The notes below the pieces were generated by a model. That model worked only from the letters and a program-made list of their open reading frames with translations, made no database searches and had not been told where the DNA came from. A stretch of DNA of 64,000 nt from Bacteroidales bacterium (GTDB taxonomy: Bacteria; Bacteroidota; Bacteroidia; Bacteroidales; UBA932): contig JAGAIM010000049.1 of the NCBI GenBank assembly GCA_017626555.1, forward strand, positions 1-64,000, given 5' to 3'. Positions 8,341-17,946 of this stretch are shown one piece after another (the first letter of the stretch is position 1; each line of letters begins with the position of its first letter). The position numbers and the translations under genes are program-made.

Positions 8341-9134
8341 AGGTTTCTTTGTCTTACTGCCTCAAACATAAGGATTGCAGCGGATACCGACACGTTGAGG
8401 GAATCCAGTTTACCCAGCATTGGAATCTTGATATGGGCATCTGCTGCCTTTCTCCACACATCGGTCAGGCCGGTAGCCTCTGTACCCATCACGATTGCCG
8501 TGCCTTGCTTCATATCCGTGTCATAATACCATTCTGAGTCCTGAAGTTGGGCGGTGTATATTTTTATTCCTTTGTCTTTCAGCCATTTGATGGTTTCTTC
8601 TGAAGATGCTGTGGCAACCGGTACGGTGAATATCGCCCCTATGCTGGAACGGATGAGATTGGGGTTATATAAGTCGGTGAGAGGATCGCAGACAATTACA
8701 GCGTCAACCCCCGAAGCATCTGCGCTTCTGAGCACGGCACCCAGATTGCCCGGCTTTTCCACTGATTCCAGAACCACCACCAGAGGATTATCCTTGAGTG
8801 CCAGTCCTTCGAGAGTCATCTCCTTACAGCGGAGTTCGGCGATCACCCCTTCGGTACCTCCGCGATATGCTACCTTGTCATAAAGATGCTGCGGAATCTC
8901 GATGAAAGGACAACTGCAATGCGCTTCGATCTCTTTGAAATCACTTTCTGACAATATCTCAGGGCATATAAACACTGTATATGGTTCATAGCCAGCCTCG
9001 ATGCAATGAAGCAGTTCACGTCTGCCCTCAACCACGAACAGACCTTTCTTTCTTCTCTCCTTCGATTTTTCCTGAAGTGCCAGCAGATCCTTTATCTTCG
9101 GATTCTGTGCCGATGTTATGCTCTCGATTCTCAT
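8337..9134 (-). CDS. TrmH/SpoU-family (SPOUT) RNA methyltransferase
   Basis: Predicted AdoMet-dependent 2'-O-ribose methylase of rRNA or tRNA. The 265 residues contain an N-terminal substrate-binding domain (FVVEGRRELLHCIEAG) and the SPOUT knot motifs: motif 1 ESVEKPGNLGAVLRSADA, motif 2 IVMGTEATGL and motif 3 IPMLGKLDSLNVSVSAAIL. The target nucleotide cannot be assigned from sequence; RlmB-like 23S rRNA methylation is one option. A TATCTTTG -7 element lies on the minus strand at 9161-9154, 20 bases upstream of the start. Its stop overlaps the aroE start, so the two are translationally coupled. Confidence 0.92.
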   Translation of the reverse strand: MRIESITSAQNPKIKDLLALQEKSKERRKKGLFVVEGRRELLHCIEAGYEPYTVFICPEILSESDFKEIEAHCSCPFIEIPQHLYDKVAYRGGTEGVIAELRCKEMTLEGLALKDNPLVVVLESVEKPGNLGAVLRSADASGVDAVIVCDPLTDLYNPNLIRSSIGAIFTVPVATASSEETIKWLKDKGIKIYTAQLQDSEWYYDTDMKQGTAIVMGTEATGLTDVWRKAADAHIKIPMLGKLDSLNVSVSAAILMFEAVRQRNL

Positions 9135-9175
9135 TGAATATCGTTTTAAAGAACAAAGATAACCGTTTTATTCTT

Positions 9176-9685
9176 TTACTTTTCGTACCAGGTCTTGTAA
9201 TGGAGATAATGCTCGGCATTTGCGTGGGCTTTGGCCAGGACAGCCTCAGAGCCATCCTTGATTTTCTTTGCTGGTATGCCGGCCCAGATGCCAGGCTCAA
9301 GTCTCTGGTTGGCAGGAACCACAGCCCCTGCGGCGATGATGGTTCCGTCAGGTACTACAGTATTGTCCATAACAATCGCTCCCATCCCCACAATCACGTC
9401 ATTTCCTATTATACATCCGTGCACATTGGCTCCGTGGCCGATAGAGACATCATTGCCTATGATGCACTCCGACTGCTTGTATGTGGCGTGCAGGACAGCA
9501 TTGTCCTGAATGTTCACGCGGTCGCCGATATGGATGGCTCCGACATCTCCACGCAGAACCGCACCATACCATATACTGCAGTCGTCTCCGATTTCCACCG
9601 TTCCTATGATTGTTGCCGTCTCCGCAAGAAACGTGCGCTCTCCTATGACGGGCGTATCGCCCTTCAGTTCCTTTATTATTGCCAT
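9176..9685 (-). CDS. Gamma carbonic anhydrase-like hexapeptide-repeat protein
   Basis: A 169-residue left-handed beta-helix protein of the gamma-CA/YrdA/PaaY group. The core shows the family segment AVLRGDVGAIHIGDRVNIQD and later GHGANVHGCIIGNDVIVGMG. The histidines in SIGHGANVHG, and one further upstream in LHATY, are placed as zinc ligands would be. Members are often annotated as carbonic anhydrases, but many have no proven activity. The start at 9685 (MAIIKELKGDTPVIGERTF) lies just after a divergent promoter shared with the ECF sigma gene. Confidence 0.9.
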   Translation of the reverse strand: MAIIKELKGDTPVIGERTFLAETATIIGTVEIGDDCSIWYGAVLRGDVGAIHIGDRVNIQDNAVLHATYKQSECIIGNDVSIGHGANVHGCIIGNDVIVGMGAIVMDNTVVPDGTIIAAGAVVPANQRLEPGIWAGIPAKKIKDGSEAVLAKAHANAEHYLHYKTWYEK

Positions 9686-9702
9686 AATCAGTCTTTATAT
9701 GT

Positions 9703-9730
9703 CAAAGGTAAGAATATTTTCATACTTTTG
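9703..9730. promoter_or_regulatory. Back-to-back -7 elements for the gamma-CA gene (-) and ECF sigma gene (+)
   Basis: TACCTTTG on the minus strand (9710-9703) and TACTTTTG on the plus strand (9723-9730) are separated by 12 bases. This is the same spacing as between the two -7 elements of the dxs/MFS promoter. No TTG was found at the expected -33 positions, so the assignment rests on the -7 elements and their position. Confidence 0.45.
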
Positions 9731-9775
9731 CGGAAGTATTCATTTGTTAATCACGTTATATCGTCGTAAGACAGG

Positions 9776-10336
9776 TTGGCAGGAACAATAAACATAGAGG
9801 ATATAAGACTGGCCGAGAAATGCTCCAGGGGTGATGAGGAAGCCAGAAAGGAACTGTATATGCGTTATGCACGTTCCCTCTATGCTCTGTGCATAAGATA
9901 CGTCGGAGACAGTGAACTCGCACGTGACCTGATGCACGACAGTTTCATCAAGATATTCGATACGATCGGGAAATATAAGCCTGTGGGGACTCTCAAGTCC
10001 TGGATGTCAAGGGTGACGGTCAATCTTGTTATCGATCATTTGCGAAAGTCCAGAAGACTGGAGACAGTGGCGATAGAGCCAATGGTGGAAAAGATTCCTG
10101 AGGATATGCCTCAGAACGGAATTCAGACAGTGCCTAAGGCTGAACTTCTGAAGATGGTGGCTTCGCTTCCTGAGGCTAAAAGGGTGATATTCAATCTTTT
10201 CTGTGTGGAAGGGTATTCGCATAAGGATATAGCGTCGATGCTTGGGATAAAGGAAAAGACATCTTCGTCGCTGCTTTTCAAAGCGAGGGAACAACTGGCA
10301 GCGGATGTGAAGGAATATATAAGGAGAAACGGATAA
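9776..10336 (+). CDS. ECF-type RNA polymerase sigma factor
   Basis: A 186-residue sigma-70 family protein with region 2 (KELYMRYARSLYALCIRYVG, then DLMHDSFIKIF) and region 4 (LPEAKRVIFNLFCVEGYSHK followed by the IASMLGIKEKT helix-turn-helix). No ATG precedes the conserved region. An upstream in-frame TAA lies at 9767, so the start is taken as TTG at 9776, which leaves the normal N-terminal length. Its stop overlaps the ATG of the next gene, which encodes a membrane protein likely to be its regulator or target. Confidence 0.9.
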   Translation: MAGTINIEDIRLAEKCSRGDEEARKELYMRYARSLYALCIRYVGDSELARDLMHDSFIKIFDTIGKYKPVGTLKSWMSRVTVNLVIDHLRKSRRLETVAIEPMVEKIPEDMPQNGIQTVPKAELLKMVASLPEAKRVIFNLFCVEGYSHKDIASMLGIKEKTSSSLLFKAREQLAADVKEYIRRNG

Positions 10337-11556
10337 TGAAAGACTGGTCTGACATATTTGCTGAGGAACTCAAGGATATTGAGGTATCTCTTCCGGAGGA
10401 TGACTGGGATGTCGTCTGTCGGAAATATGACGCTGCAAAGCGTCGTAGAAAGGCTGCTATGTTGTGGCGGGCTAGTGCAGTGGCCTCTGTGGCTGCTGCT
10501 GTTGCTGTGCTCATTGTCCTCTTTGCCGGGGGCGGAGGAGAAAATATTCCGGATCCTGACGTTTTGCCAAATGTTATTGCAGATGCCGAGATGCTCGAAT
10601 CTCAGGATAGTGAAGAGGTATTTATCTTGGAGTCTGAAGATACCGGAGATATCAATGTCGTCCGTGATGCTTCTTCTGCTGGTGCGGAAGGCCTTGTTGC
10701 AGATGCTGTGATGTCTGAAACTCCTGAATCACCGGAACCGGTTGCAATACCGGAGCCGGCAGAAATCCCCGAAAAGCCTGAAGCGGCTGTTCCGGAAGAG
10801 AGTGATGAGTCTGATATATGGACTTCCGGAGATTGGATCGGGGATGATGTGCCAGAGCGGACTATGCCACGCAAGAGAAATATATCACTGGCCTTGTCAG
10901 GCGGCGGAGTTTTTGCCGGAGGGTATCTGCCGGCTCCTGCGATGGATATGGCTCCCGATGCTTCAGCGCCTCTTCCTCCTGAGGATTCGGACAATCCTTC
11001 TGATACTTCTTCTTTCCAGCCTGGCACAGAAATGCCTCAGCAGGCACGTATGACGATACAGCGGAACCGTAGGGTTCTGTCGCAGGATATGGATCATTAT
11101 CAGCCTGTCTCATACGGTGTCTCTGCGAGATTCACTCTTACAGAGCGTTTCTCTGTGAACACGGGAGTCAATTACACTCTGTATGCATCAAAGAGAACTA
11201 CACGATACTCTGACGGTACGATGGAGTCGGACAGGCAGATGGTGCATTACCTTGGAATTCCTCTCCGATTCGACTGGATGCTTGTCCGCGGAAAACGTTT
11301 CGGTATGTATCTGGGAGTGGGTACGCAGGTCGATAAATGCGTCTATGCCCGATGTGGCAACGAAAGGCTTTATGACAGCAGTTTCCTATGGTCGCTGAAC
11401 GGAGCGCTGGGAATGCAATATAATATCACGAACCGTTTCAGCCTTTATCTCGAACCGGAAATCATCGGCATCCTCAACCATTCTCAGATAGAAACTTATC
11501 GTAGCGACTCAGATGTGATGCTCACCGCCCGTATCGGCCTCCGTTTCAATCTCTGA
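10336..11556 (+). CDS. Sigma-linked membrane protein with a beta-barrel-like C-terminus
   Basis: A 406-residue protein translationally coupled to the ECF sigma factor. Residues 1-38 are cytoplasmic and acidic (WSDIFAEELKDIEVSLPEDD). One transmembrane helix follows at about 46-66. Then comes a long Glu/Pro/Ser-rich periplasmic stretch (about 70-240), and from about 250 on there are alternating hydrophobic strands ending in ARIGLRFNL, like an outer membrane beta-barrel. The N-terminal part could act as an anti-sigma segment, in keeping with its position. I do not recognise a named family beyond outer membrane beta-barrel proteins of Bacteroidales. Confidence 0.75.
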   Translation: MKDWSDIFAEELKDIEVSLPEDDWDVVCRKYDAAKRRRKAAMLWRASAVASVAAAVAVLIVLFAGGGGENIPDPDVLPNVIADAEMLESQDSEEVFILESEDTGDINVVRDASSAGAEGLVADAVMSETPESPEPVAIPEPAEIPEKPEAAVPEESDESDIWTSGDWIGDDVPERTMPRKRNISLALSGGGVFAGGYLPAPAMDMAPDASAPLPPEDSDNPSDTSSFQPGTEMPQQARMTIQRNRRVLSQDMDHYQPVSYGVSARFTLTERFSVNTGVNYTLYASKRTTRYSDGTMESDRQMVHYLGIPLRFDWMLVRGKRFGMYLGVGTQVDKCVYARCGNERLYDSSFLWSLNGALGMQYNITNRFSLYLEPEIIGILNHSQIETYRSDSDVMLTARIGLRFNL

Positions 11557-11580
11557 TTTGTGCGGAATCCACTATATAAA

Positions 11581-11684
11581 TAAAATCCGACAGACCGGAT
11601 ATGAAGGTGACGTGCCACCCCCGGCTAGGGGGTGCCTCCTGCAAGGAGGCGGGGGTCACCGGAATACCGGTCTGTCGGATTTTA
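11581..11684. repeat. GC-rich palindromic element between convergent genes, probable terminator
   Basis: Perfect 18-base arms (TAAAATCCGACAGACCGG and its complement at 11667-11684) enclose a 68-base core with two nested hairpins: CACCCCC/GGGGGTG and GCCTCCT/AGGAGGC. The core is closely related to the reverse complement of the one at 48870-48932. The element lies between the sigma-linked gene (plus) and lysS (minus). The outer stem, with A/T-rich ends, would terminate transcription from both sides. Confidence 0.85.
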
Positions 11685-11692
11685 TCGATATA

Positions 11693-13207
11693 TTACAGGC
11701 TCTTCGGTCTCATCTGAGGGAAGAAGAGTACATCCTGGATGGTAGGTGAATTCGTCATAAACATAGTCAGACGGTCGATACCCATACCGAGACCTGATGT
11801 AGGAGGCATACCATACTCGAGTGCGCGTACAAAGTCCATATCGATGAACATAGCCTCATCGTCTCCCTTGTCCTTCAGTTTTAACTGATCCTGGAAACGC
11901 TCGTACTGATCGATAGGATCGTTCAATTCACTATAGGCATTTGCAAGTTCCTTTCCGCATACGAAAAGTTCGAAACGCTCTGTGAGTTCAGGATTTGTGC
12001 GGTGACGCTTTGTCAGAGGCGACATCTCCACTGGGTAGTCTGTGATGAATGTAGGCTGTACGAGATGTTTCTCGCAATACTCTCCGAAGATAGCATCGAT
12101 GAGTTTGCCCTTTCCGAATGATGGGTCGGTCTCCACGTGCAGTTTCTTGCAGGTCTCGCGGAGTTCATCCTCCGACATTCCCGCAACATCGACTCCTGCG
12201 TACTCCTTGATTGCCTCGAGGATAGGGAGGCGGCGGAAAGGCGGTTTGAAGTCCACCTGATTCTCTCCGATAGTGACCTCTGTCTTGCCGTGCAGTCTGA
12301 GGGCGATCTTCTCGAGAAGTTTCTCCACAAATTCCATCATCCAGATATAGTCCTTGTATGCCACATAGATCTCCATACAGGTGAACTCAGGGTTGTGGGT
12401 CTTGTCCATTCCCTCGTTGCGGAAGTCCTTTGCGAACTCATATACACCGTGGTATCCGCCGACGATCAGTCTCTTGAGGTACAACTCATTGGCAATTCTC
12501 AGATAAAGAGGAATGTCGAGTGCGTTGTGGTGAGTGATGAACGGACGTGCTGTCGCACCGCCTGGAATGCTCTGGAGGATAGGTGTCTCCACCTCAAGGC
12601 ATCCTGCCTCATTGAAGTACTCACGCATTGTAGCCACGATCTGGCTTCTCTTGATGAATGTATCGCGTACCTGCGGATTTACGATCAGATCGACATATCT
12701 CTGCCTGTACTTGAGTTCCGGATCTGAGAATGCATCGAACACCTCGCCATCCTTCTCCTTGACGATAGGAAGAACGCGGAGAGACTTGCTCAGGAGAGTC
12801 AGTTCCTTTGCGTGGATCGAAAGTTGTCCCGTCTTGGTGATGAATGCGAAGCCTTTGATGCCGACGATGTCACCGATGTCGAGGAGTTTCTTCCATACGG
12901 TATTGTACATTGTCTTGTCTTCGCCCGGACAGATCTCGTCACGGTTTACATAGATCTGGATACGGCCTGTCTCATCCTGGATTTCTCCGAAAGAGGCAGC
13001 GCCCATAATTCGCCTTGACATAATGCGGCCGGCGATGACTACATCCTGGAAATTGCCTTTTTCTGCGTCATACTCAGCCTTCACCTGCGCTGCAGATGTA
13101 TTGATAGGATAGAGTGGTGCCGGATATGGCTCGATCCCGAGTTCTCTGAGTTTAGCGAGCGATTCTCTTCTGAAAAGTTCCTGCTCGTTGAGGTCCGTAA
13201 TACTCAT
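11693..13207 (-). CDS. lysS: Lysyl-tRNA synthetase, class II
   Basis: Charges tRNA-Lys. The 504-residue protein has an N-terminal OB-fold anticodon-binding domain (about 55-160, with [20 protein letters not shown]). The class II core follows, with motif 1 [15 protein letters not shown], motif 2 [20 protein letters not shown] and motif 3 [12 protein letters not shown]. Length and start ([20 protein letters not shown]) fit the family. It is convergent with the sigma-linked gene and divergent from recJ. Confidence 0.97.
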   Translation of the reverse strand: MSITDLNEQELFRRESLAKLRELGIEPYPAPLYPINTSAAQVKAEYDAEKGNFQDVVIAGRIMSRRIMGAASFGEIQDETGRIQIYVNRDEICPGEDKTMYNTVWKKLLDIGDIVGIKGFAFITKTGQLSIHAKELTLLSKSLRVLPIVKEKDGEVFDAFSDPELKYRQRYVDLIVNPQVRDTFIKRSQIVATMREYFNEAGCLEVETPILQSIPGGATARPFITHHNALDIPLYLRIANELYLKRLIVGGYHGVYEFAKDFRNEGMDKTHNPEFTCMEIYVAYKDYIWMMEFVEKLLEKIALRLHGKTEVTIGENQVDFKPPFRRLPILEAIKEYAGVDVAGMSEDELRETCKKLHVETDPSFGKGKLIDAIFGEYCEKHLVQPTFITDYPVEMSPLTKRHRTNPELTERFELFVCGKELANAYSELNDPIDQYERFQDQLKLKDKGDDEAMFIDMDFVRALEYGMPPTSGLGMGIDRLTMFMTNSPTIQDVLFFPQMRPKSL

Positions 13208-13245
13208 ATTCTTTATGTTTTATTTGTTTATCTTTCAGGCTGTAT

Positions 13246-13270
13246 TGCCGTAAATCGTAGGATACGGCAA
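13246..13270. promoter_or_regulatory. Inverted repeat in the lysS-recJ divergent region
   Basis: TTGCCGTA and TACGGCAA form a perfect 8-base inverted repeat with a 9-base spacer, 39 bases upstream of lysS and 65 bases upstream of recJ. Its symmetry is that of an operator for a dimeric regulator. No regulator is identifiable, so this is only a candidate. Confidence 0.3.
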
Positions 13271-13320
13271 ATTAAAGTACAAAAATAGCATAAATAATTC
13301 TGAAATTGAAACAAAATCCG

Positions 13321-13328
13321 TATCTTTG
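13321..13328 (+). promoter_or_regulatory. -7 element of recJ
   Basis: TATCTTTG matches the Bacteroidota -7 consensus TAnnTTTG. It ends only 6 bases before the recJ ATG at 13335, so the transcript would have almost no leader. A TTG at the ideal -33 distance was not found. Confidence 0.4.
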
Positions 13329-13334
13329 TATGTT

Positions 13335-15071
13335 ATGCCAGTGGAAAAGAAATGGATACTACGCGAAAGTGCTGAACCAGCGACGGTCAGACAACTTTCT
13401 TCTGAACTCGGAGTCGATCCCGTCCTTGCGGAACTCCTTGTCCAGAGGGGAGTGCATACTTTCCATCAGGCACGTTCTTTCTTCCGCCCAAGTCTGGATG
13501 ATCTTCACGATCCTTTCCTGATGGCGGATATGGACAAGGCTGTTGAGCGTGTGCACGAGGCTGTAATCTCGGGAGAAAAGATTCTCGTCTATGGAGATTA
13601 TGATGTGGATGGCACTACTGCTGTTTCACTGGTCTATTCTTTTTTGAGGAGGCTTACAAGGGCTATTGATTTCTATATTCCGGAGCGATATGATGAAGGA
13701 TATGGAGTTTCATATAAAGGTATCGACTGGGCTCAGGAGAACGGCTTCGGGCTTATAATAACTCTTGACTGCGGCATCAAAGCCAACGAAAAGGTGGAAT
13801 ATGCCCGTGAACGCGGCATCGATATGATCATCTGCGACCATCATCTTCCTGAAAACGAACTTCCTAAGGCAGTGGCGGTTCTTGACCCTAAGAGGGAGGA
13901 TTGCCATTATCCTTTCGATGATCTTTCCGGTTGTGGAGTGGGTTTCAAACTTGTCCAGGCATATTCTCAGAAATATGGAATACCTTTCGAGAGCCTTATA
14001 CCTCTTCTCGATCTTCTGGTTGTCAGCATCGCATCCGATCTGGTGTCTGTAACAGATGAGAACCGCATTCTCGCCCATTTCGGTCTGAAGCAATTGAACG
14101 GGAATCCGAGGGAAGGACTTCTTGCTATGATCCAACTTTCGGGTCTTGAGCCGACACATATATCGATAGATGACATTGTCTTCAAGATAGGGCCGCGTAT
14201 CAATGCTGCCGGTCGTATGGAGTCCGGACGTATCGCCGTAGAACTTCTGACAGCCTCTGATGTGAATGAAGCCATCCGCATCGGTACGGAGATCAACGAG
14301 CATAACAATGAAAGAAAGAATATCGACAGACGTATCACTCAGGAGGCGCTTGAAATGGTTAATTCAGGCAAGTGTCTCTCGGGCGGCAATGCTACCATAG
14401 TCTATAATCCTCAGTGGCATAAGGGTGTCGTGGGAATCGTCGCTTCGCGTCTGGTAGAGGCTTTCTATAAACCTACAATAGTTTTTACCCAGTCTCAGGG
14501 AGGACTTGTTACCGGATCTGCAAGAAGTGTACACGGCTTTGACCTGTATGATGCGATAGAAAGTTGTTCCGACCTTCTGGAAAACTTCGGAGGTCATCTT
14601 TATGCTGCCGGACTCACTCTCAAGGAGGAGAATCTCCCTGCATTCTGTGAAAGGATCGAGAAGGCTATCTCAGGCACTATAATCCCGGAGATGCAGACTC
14701 CTGTGGTGGATGTGGATGCAAAACTCAATTTCTCGCAGATCACACCTAAGTTCCTTCGTATCCTTAAGCAGTTCCAGCCGTTCGGCCCCGGCAATTCGGC
14801 TCCTGTATTCCTGACCGAGAATGTCTATGACAACGGTATGGGGCGTAAAGTCGGAGCAGAAGGAGGGCACCTCAAACTTGAACTCATTCAGGAGTCGCAT
14901 CCATATCATCACATTTCTGCCATAGCATTCAATATGGCTGACTTCTTCGATCATATAAAGGCCGGCAATCCGATAGATGTCTGCTATTCGATTGTTGAGA
15001 ACTACTATCGCGGCACTGCCAACACCCAACTTCGTGTAAAGGATATGCACGAACGCGACGAAATGATCTGA
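13335..15071 (+). CDS. recJ: Single-stranded-DNA-specific exonuclease RecJ
   Basis: 5'-3' ssDNA exonuclease of recombination and mismatch repair. The DHH core shows motif I VYGDYDVDGTTAV, motif II LDCGIK, motif III CDHHLPENELP and DLSGCGVGFKL. The DHHA1 motif GGHLYAAGLTL is near residue 420, and a C-terminal OB-fold domain follows. The open frame begins with a TTG at 13326, but that overlaps the promoter element. The ATG at 13335 (MPVEKKWILRES) gives 578 residues, near the usual length. Divergent from lysS. Confidence 0.96.
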   Translation: MPVEKKWILRESAEPATVRQLSSELGVDPVLAELLVQRGVHTFHQARSFFRPSLDDLHDPFLMADMDKAVERVHEAVISGEKILVYGDYDVDGTTAVSLVYSFLRRLTRAIDFYIPERYDEGYGVSYKGIDWAQENGFGLIITLDCGIKANEKVEYARERGIDMIICDHHLPENELPKAVAVLDPKREDCHYPFDDLSGCGVGFKLVQAYSQKYGIPFESLIPLLDLLVVSIASDLVSVTDENRILAHFGLKQLNGNPREGLLAMIQLSGLEPTHISIDDIVFKIGPRINAAGRMESGRIAVELLTASDVNEAIRIGTEINEHNNERKNIDRRITQEALEMVNSGKCLSGGNATIVYNPQWHKGVVGIVASRLVEAFYKPTIVFTQSQGGLVTGSARSVHGFDLYDAIESCSDLLENFGGHLYAAGLTLKEENLPAFCERIEKAISGTIIPEMQTPVVDVDAKLNFSQITPKFLRILKQFQPFGPGNSAPVFLTENVYDNGMGRKVGAEGGHLKLELIQESHPYHHISAIAFNMADFFDHIKAGNPIDVCYSIVENYYRGTANTQLRVKDMHERDEMI

Positions 15072-15131
15072 TTCTCACCGACATTTTCATAAAAATCCCT
15101 ATATTAGCGGAAAATACAGGAGGATTGTGCA

Positions 15132-17297
15132 ATGGAGGGAAATGCAGAACTGAGAACAGCGTGGGAGTTTGTTGAAAAGACTGGCAAGAGCGTCTTTCTT
15201 ACCGGTAAGGCCGGGACAGGAAAGACGACATTCCTGAAGAAGGTCGTGGCTGAGTCGAAGAAGAGGGTGGTCGTGGTGGCTCCTACGGGTATCGCTGCCA
15301 TCAATGCCGGTGGTGTCACTATCCATTCATTTTTCCAACTTCCTCTTCATCCTTTTATTCCCGGGATGAAGATCGAATCCAAATTCGCTTTCAGCAAGGA
15401 GAAGAGGAGCATAATCAAGACCATAGATATTCTTGTCATAGATGAGATAAGTATGGTGCGTTGCGACCTTTTGGATGCCATCGATTCGGTTCTGAGACGT
15501 TTCCGTAACCGCAATAAGCCTTTCGGAGGGGTTCAACTTCTTATGATAGGCGACCTTCAGCAACTTTCTCCTGTCGTTACCGATGATGATGTCCGGTTTC
15601 TGTCACAATATTATCCATCACCATATTTCTTCGGGAGCAGGGCTCTTTCAATGGTTGATTATGTGACAATCGAACTCAAGGAGGTCTATAGACAGCAGGA
15701 TCTTGAATTCATATCCATATTGAATGCAGTCCGCAGCGGCCGTCCTTCTCTGGAAATCATCAAGGCATTGAATTCACGATACGATCCAGATTTTGTCCCC
15801 TCATCTGATGAAGGATATATACGCCTTACCACCCATAACAGTATCGCTGACGAATATAATGCCCGGCAACTCAGCCTGATAGACGAGCCGGCGCACTGTT
15901 TTGATGCAGACATCAGCGGAAACTTCCCGGAGTCTTCATATCCTGTTGATTTCCGTCTTGAACTGAAGGCAGGAGCCCAGGTAATGTTTGTAAAGAATGA
16001 TCCTTCGAGTGACAAACGTTATTATAATGGAAAGATTGGCATTGTCACTGATTTCTGTGAGGAATATATCCTGGTGCAATGTCCCGGGGAAGATGAGAAG
16101 ATCGCTGTCGAGCCTCTTGAATGGGAGAACAGCAGATATGTGATAAATGAGCAGGCGCAGGAACTGGAATCGGAGGTGATAGGAGTATTCAGACAGTATC
16201 CGTTGCGTCTGGCCTGGTCGATAACAATCCACAAGAGTCAGGGACTGACCTTTGACAAGGCCATTATAGATGCCGCATCCTCTTTTGCTTCCGGCCAGGT
16301 TTATGTGGCTTTGAGCCGTTGCAGGACTTTGGAAGGGATGGTTCTGGCAACTCCCCTACGACAGGATTCAGTCATTACCGACCTTCGTGTTGAGGACTAT
16401 ATAGAAGGGCAGGATGCCGCTGCAGCCAGAAGTCTTTCAAGACTTGATTCGATCAAGGAGGAATATTATAAGGAACTTTTAGGGGAACTCTTTGATTTCA
16501 AGGAACTTGCATCTCAGCAGAAACGGATGCTTGGCGTGTCTATGGATTTTCCTTCCGGCACTGTGGTGGGGCTTGCGCAGAAGCATAATGATATATTGAA
16601 CGTCCTTAATGAAAAGGTTGTCCCGGTGGGAGCGAAATGGCAGTTGCTCATTGCTCAGAAGCCTTTTGAAGATATATCTTCGCCTGATTTTTCTGCTAGG
16701 ATCAGGAAGGGATGTGAGTATTTCCTACAGATTCTGGAAGATACTTATGCGGATTTTCTTGATAATACCAAGGAAATCAAGGCCGAGAATAAGGAACTTT
16801 TAAAACGCTATGGGAATGTATGGAGCGAAATTGATTTTGAACTAAGTGTGGTTAAAACTCTCCTGAAGTCGATGTCCGCTGTGCCTTTTTCTACAGAAAA
16901 TTATCTCCGTGAACGTCAGGTTGCAGTATATGAGGCCTCCGGAATTGTGCCTAAGGTTCTCAAGACGCCGAAAAAGTCAGTGTCTGCCAAAGCCAAAGAG
17001 AAAAAGGAGGATACCAAGGTCACGACGTTCAAACTTTACAAGCAGGGGATGAAAATCAAAGAAATAGCGAAGGAACGCGATCTGAATCAGCAGACCATAG
17101 TGCGTCACCTTGCACATTATGTGGCCAAGGGGATGATTGCTGTGGATGAACTGGTGTCAGACTCCAAGGCAGAAGCCGTACGTGAAGTCATCGAGTCGGT
17201 GGGTACTACAAAAGGCCTGGCTGCCATCAAGGAAGCCTGTCCGTCAGATATCACCTATCAGGATATTGTCCTTGTCATAGCCTCTCTCGAAAATTAG
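15132..17297 (+). CDS. PIF1-like DNA helicase with C-terminal helix-turn-helix domain
   Basis: A 721-residue SF1 helicase. Walker A is GKAGTGKTTFLKK near residue 25 and Walker B is VIDEISMVRCDLLDAID near 110. A GDLQQLSPV motif follows, and the UvrD-C2-type motif SITIHKSQGLTFDKAII with VYVALSRCRTLEG lies near 365-400. The last ~100 residues (KLYKQGMKIKEIAKERDLNQ onward) look like the helix-turn-helix found at the end of RecQ-type helicases (HTH_40). The start at 15132 has an AGGAGG box 8 bases upstream. It follows recJ by 60 bases and may share its transcript, suggesting a repair role. Confidence 0.9.
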   Translation: MEGNAELRTAWEFVEKTGKSVFLTGKAGTGKTTFLKKVVAESKKRVVVVAPTGIAAINAGGVTIHSFFQLPLHPFIPGMKIESKFAFSKEKRSIIKTIDILVIDEISMVRCDLLDAIDSVLRRFRNRNKPFGGVQLLMIGDLQQLSPVVTDDDVRFLSQYYPSPYFFGSRALSMVDYVTIELKEVYRQQDLEFISILNAVRSGRPSLEIIKALNSRYDPDFVPSSDEGYIRLTTHNSIADEYNARQLSLIDEPAHCFDADISGNFPESSYPVDFRLELKAGAQVMFVKNDPSSDKRYYNGKIGIVTDFCEEYILVQCPGEDEKIAVEPLEWENSRYVINEQAQELESEVIGVFRQYPLRLAWSITIHKSQGLTFDKAIIDAASSFASGQVYVALSRCRTLEGMVLATPLRQDSVITDLRVEDYIEGQDAAAARSLSRLDSIKEEYYKELLGELFDFKELASQQKRMLGVSMDFPSGTVVGLAQKHNDILNVLNEKVVPVGAKWQLLIAQKPFEDISSPDFSARIRKGCEYFLQILEDTYADFLDNTKEIKAENKELLKRYGNVWSEIDFELSVVKTLLKSMSAVPFSTENYLRERQVAVYEASGIVPKVLKTPKKSVSAKAKEKKEDTKVTTFKLYKQGMKIKEIAKERDLNQQTIVRHLAHYVAKGMIAVDELVSDSKAEAVREVIESVGTTKGLAAIKEACPSDITYQDIVLVIASLEN

Positions 17298-17330
17298 GTG
17301 GCACGTAAGGTGTTGAGAATCAGAGATATA

Positions 17331-17370
17331 AGCAAGATGCCTGCTGCGTATATGCAGCAGGCATCTTGCT
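17331..17370. terminator. Strong hairpin between the helicase gene and aroK
   Basis: A perfect 17-base stem (AGCAAGATGCCTGCTGC with its complement) around a 6-base loop sits between convergent genes. There is no T-run after the stem, so it may be a transcript-stabilising hairpin rather than an intrinsic terminator. Confidence 0.6.
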
Positions 17371-17406
17371 TAATCCGTTGAGCAGCAGTTGTTTAGATGT
17401 CACCGG

Positions 17407-17940
17407 TTATGGTTCGAATATGGCGAGGATATTATCGGCTACTTCTTCGACCGTCTTACCGTCGGTATCAATTATCTTATGCGCTGTGGATTCATATATC
17501 GATGCGCGCTGAGACATCAGTCCGGTAATACGCTCCCGTATATTTCCCTCGAGCATAGGACGGCCGTGGGTCTCTCCCTCCAGATGTCTGATAAGAGTAT
17601 CAACCGAGGCGCGGAGATATATGCAGATGGTATGAGAGTGCACCATCTCTGAGCATTCCTTTCTGACGACTGTGCCTCCTCCTAATGACAGAACCGTAAT
17701 TTCATTTCCCTCCGGGGAGTCAGCCCTATCTGCTTCATATAGAATATCGCTGAGGGTCTTTGCTTCAATCTTTCTGAAAACATCTTCACCCTCTTCGGCA
17801 AAAATTGCAGGAATAGACCGGCCGGTTTTCTTTTCGATAACTTCATCCAGATCCATAAATGGACAGCAGAGCAGTTCCGAGAGTCTCCTCCCGACACTGC
17901 TCTTGCCGCATCCCATAAATCCAGTCAGTGATATAACCAT
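17407..17940 (-). CDS. aroK: Shikimate kinase
   Basis: Phosphorylates shikimate with ATP in the chorismate pathway. The 177 residues begin MVISLTGFMGCGKSSVGRRL with the Walker A loop GFMGCGKSS, then FMDLDEVIEKKTGRSI (shikimate-binding Asp), the FRKIEAKTL segment, LSLGGGTVV and the lid region ETHGRPML. Length is typical. It starts 6 bases after the parC stop and is probably the last gene of the rluB-era-parC-aroK transcript. Confidence 0.96.
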   Translation of the reverse strand: MVISLTGFMGCGKSSVGRRLSELLCCPFMDLDEVIEKKTGRSIPAIFAEEGEDVFRKIEAKTLSDILYEADRADSPEGNEITVLSLGGGTVVRKECSEMVHSHTICIYLRASVDTLIRHLEGETHGRPMLEGNIRERITGLMSQRASIYESTAHKIIDTDGKTVEEVADNILAIFEP

Positions 17941-17946
17941 TGTGAT

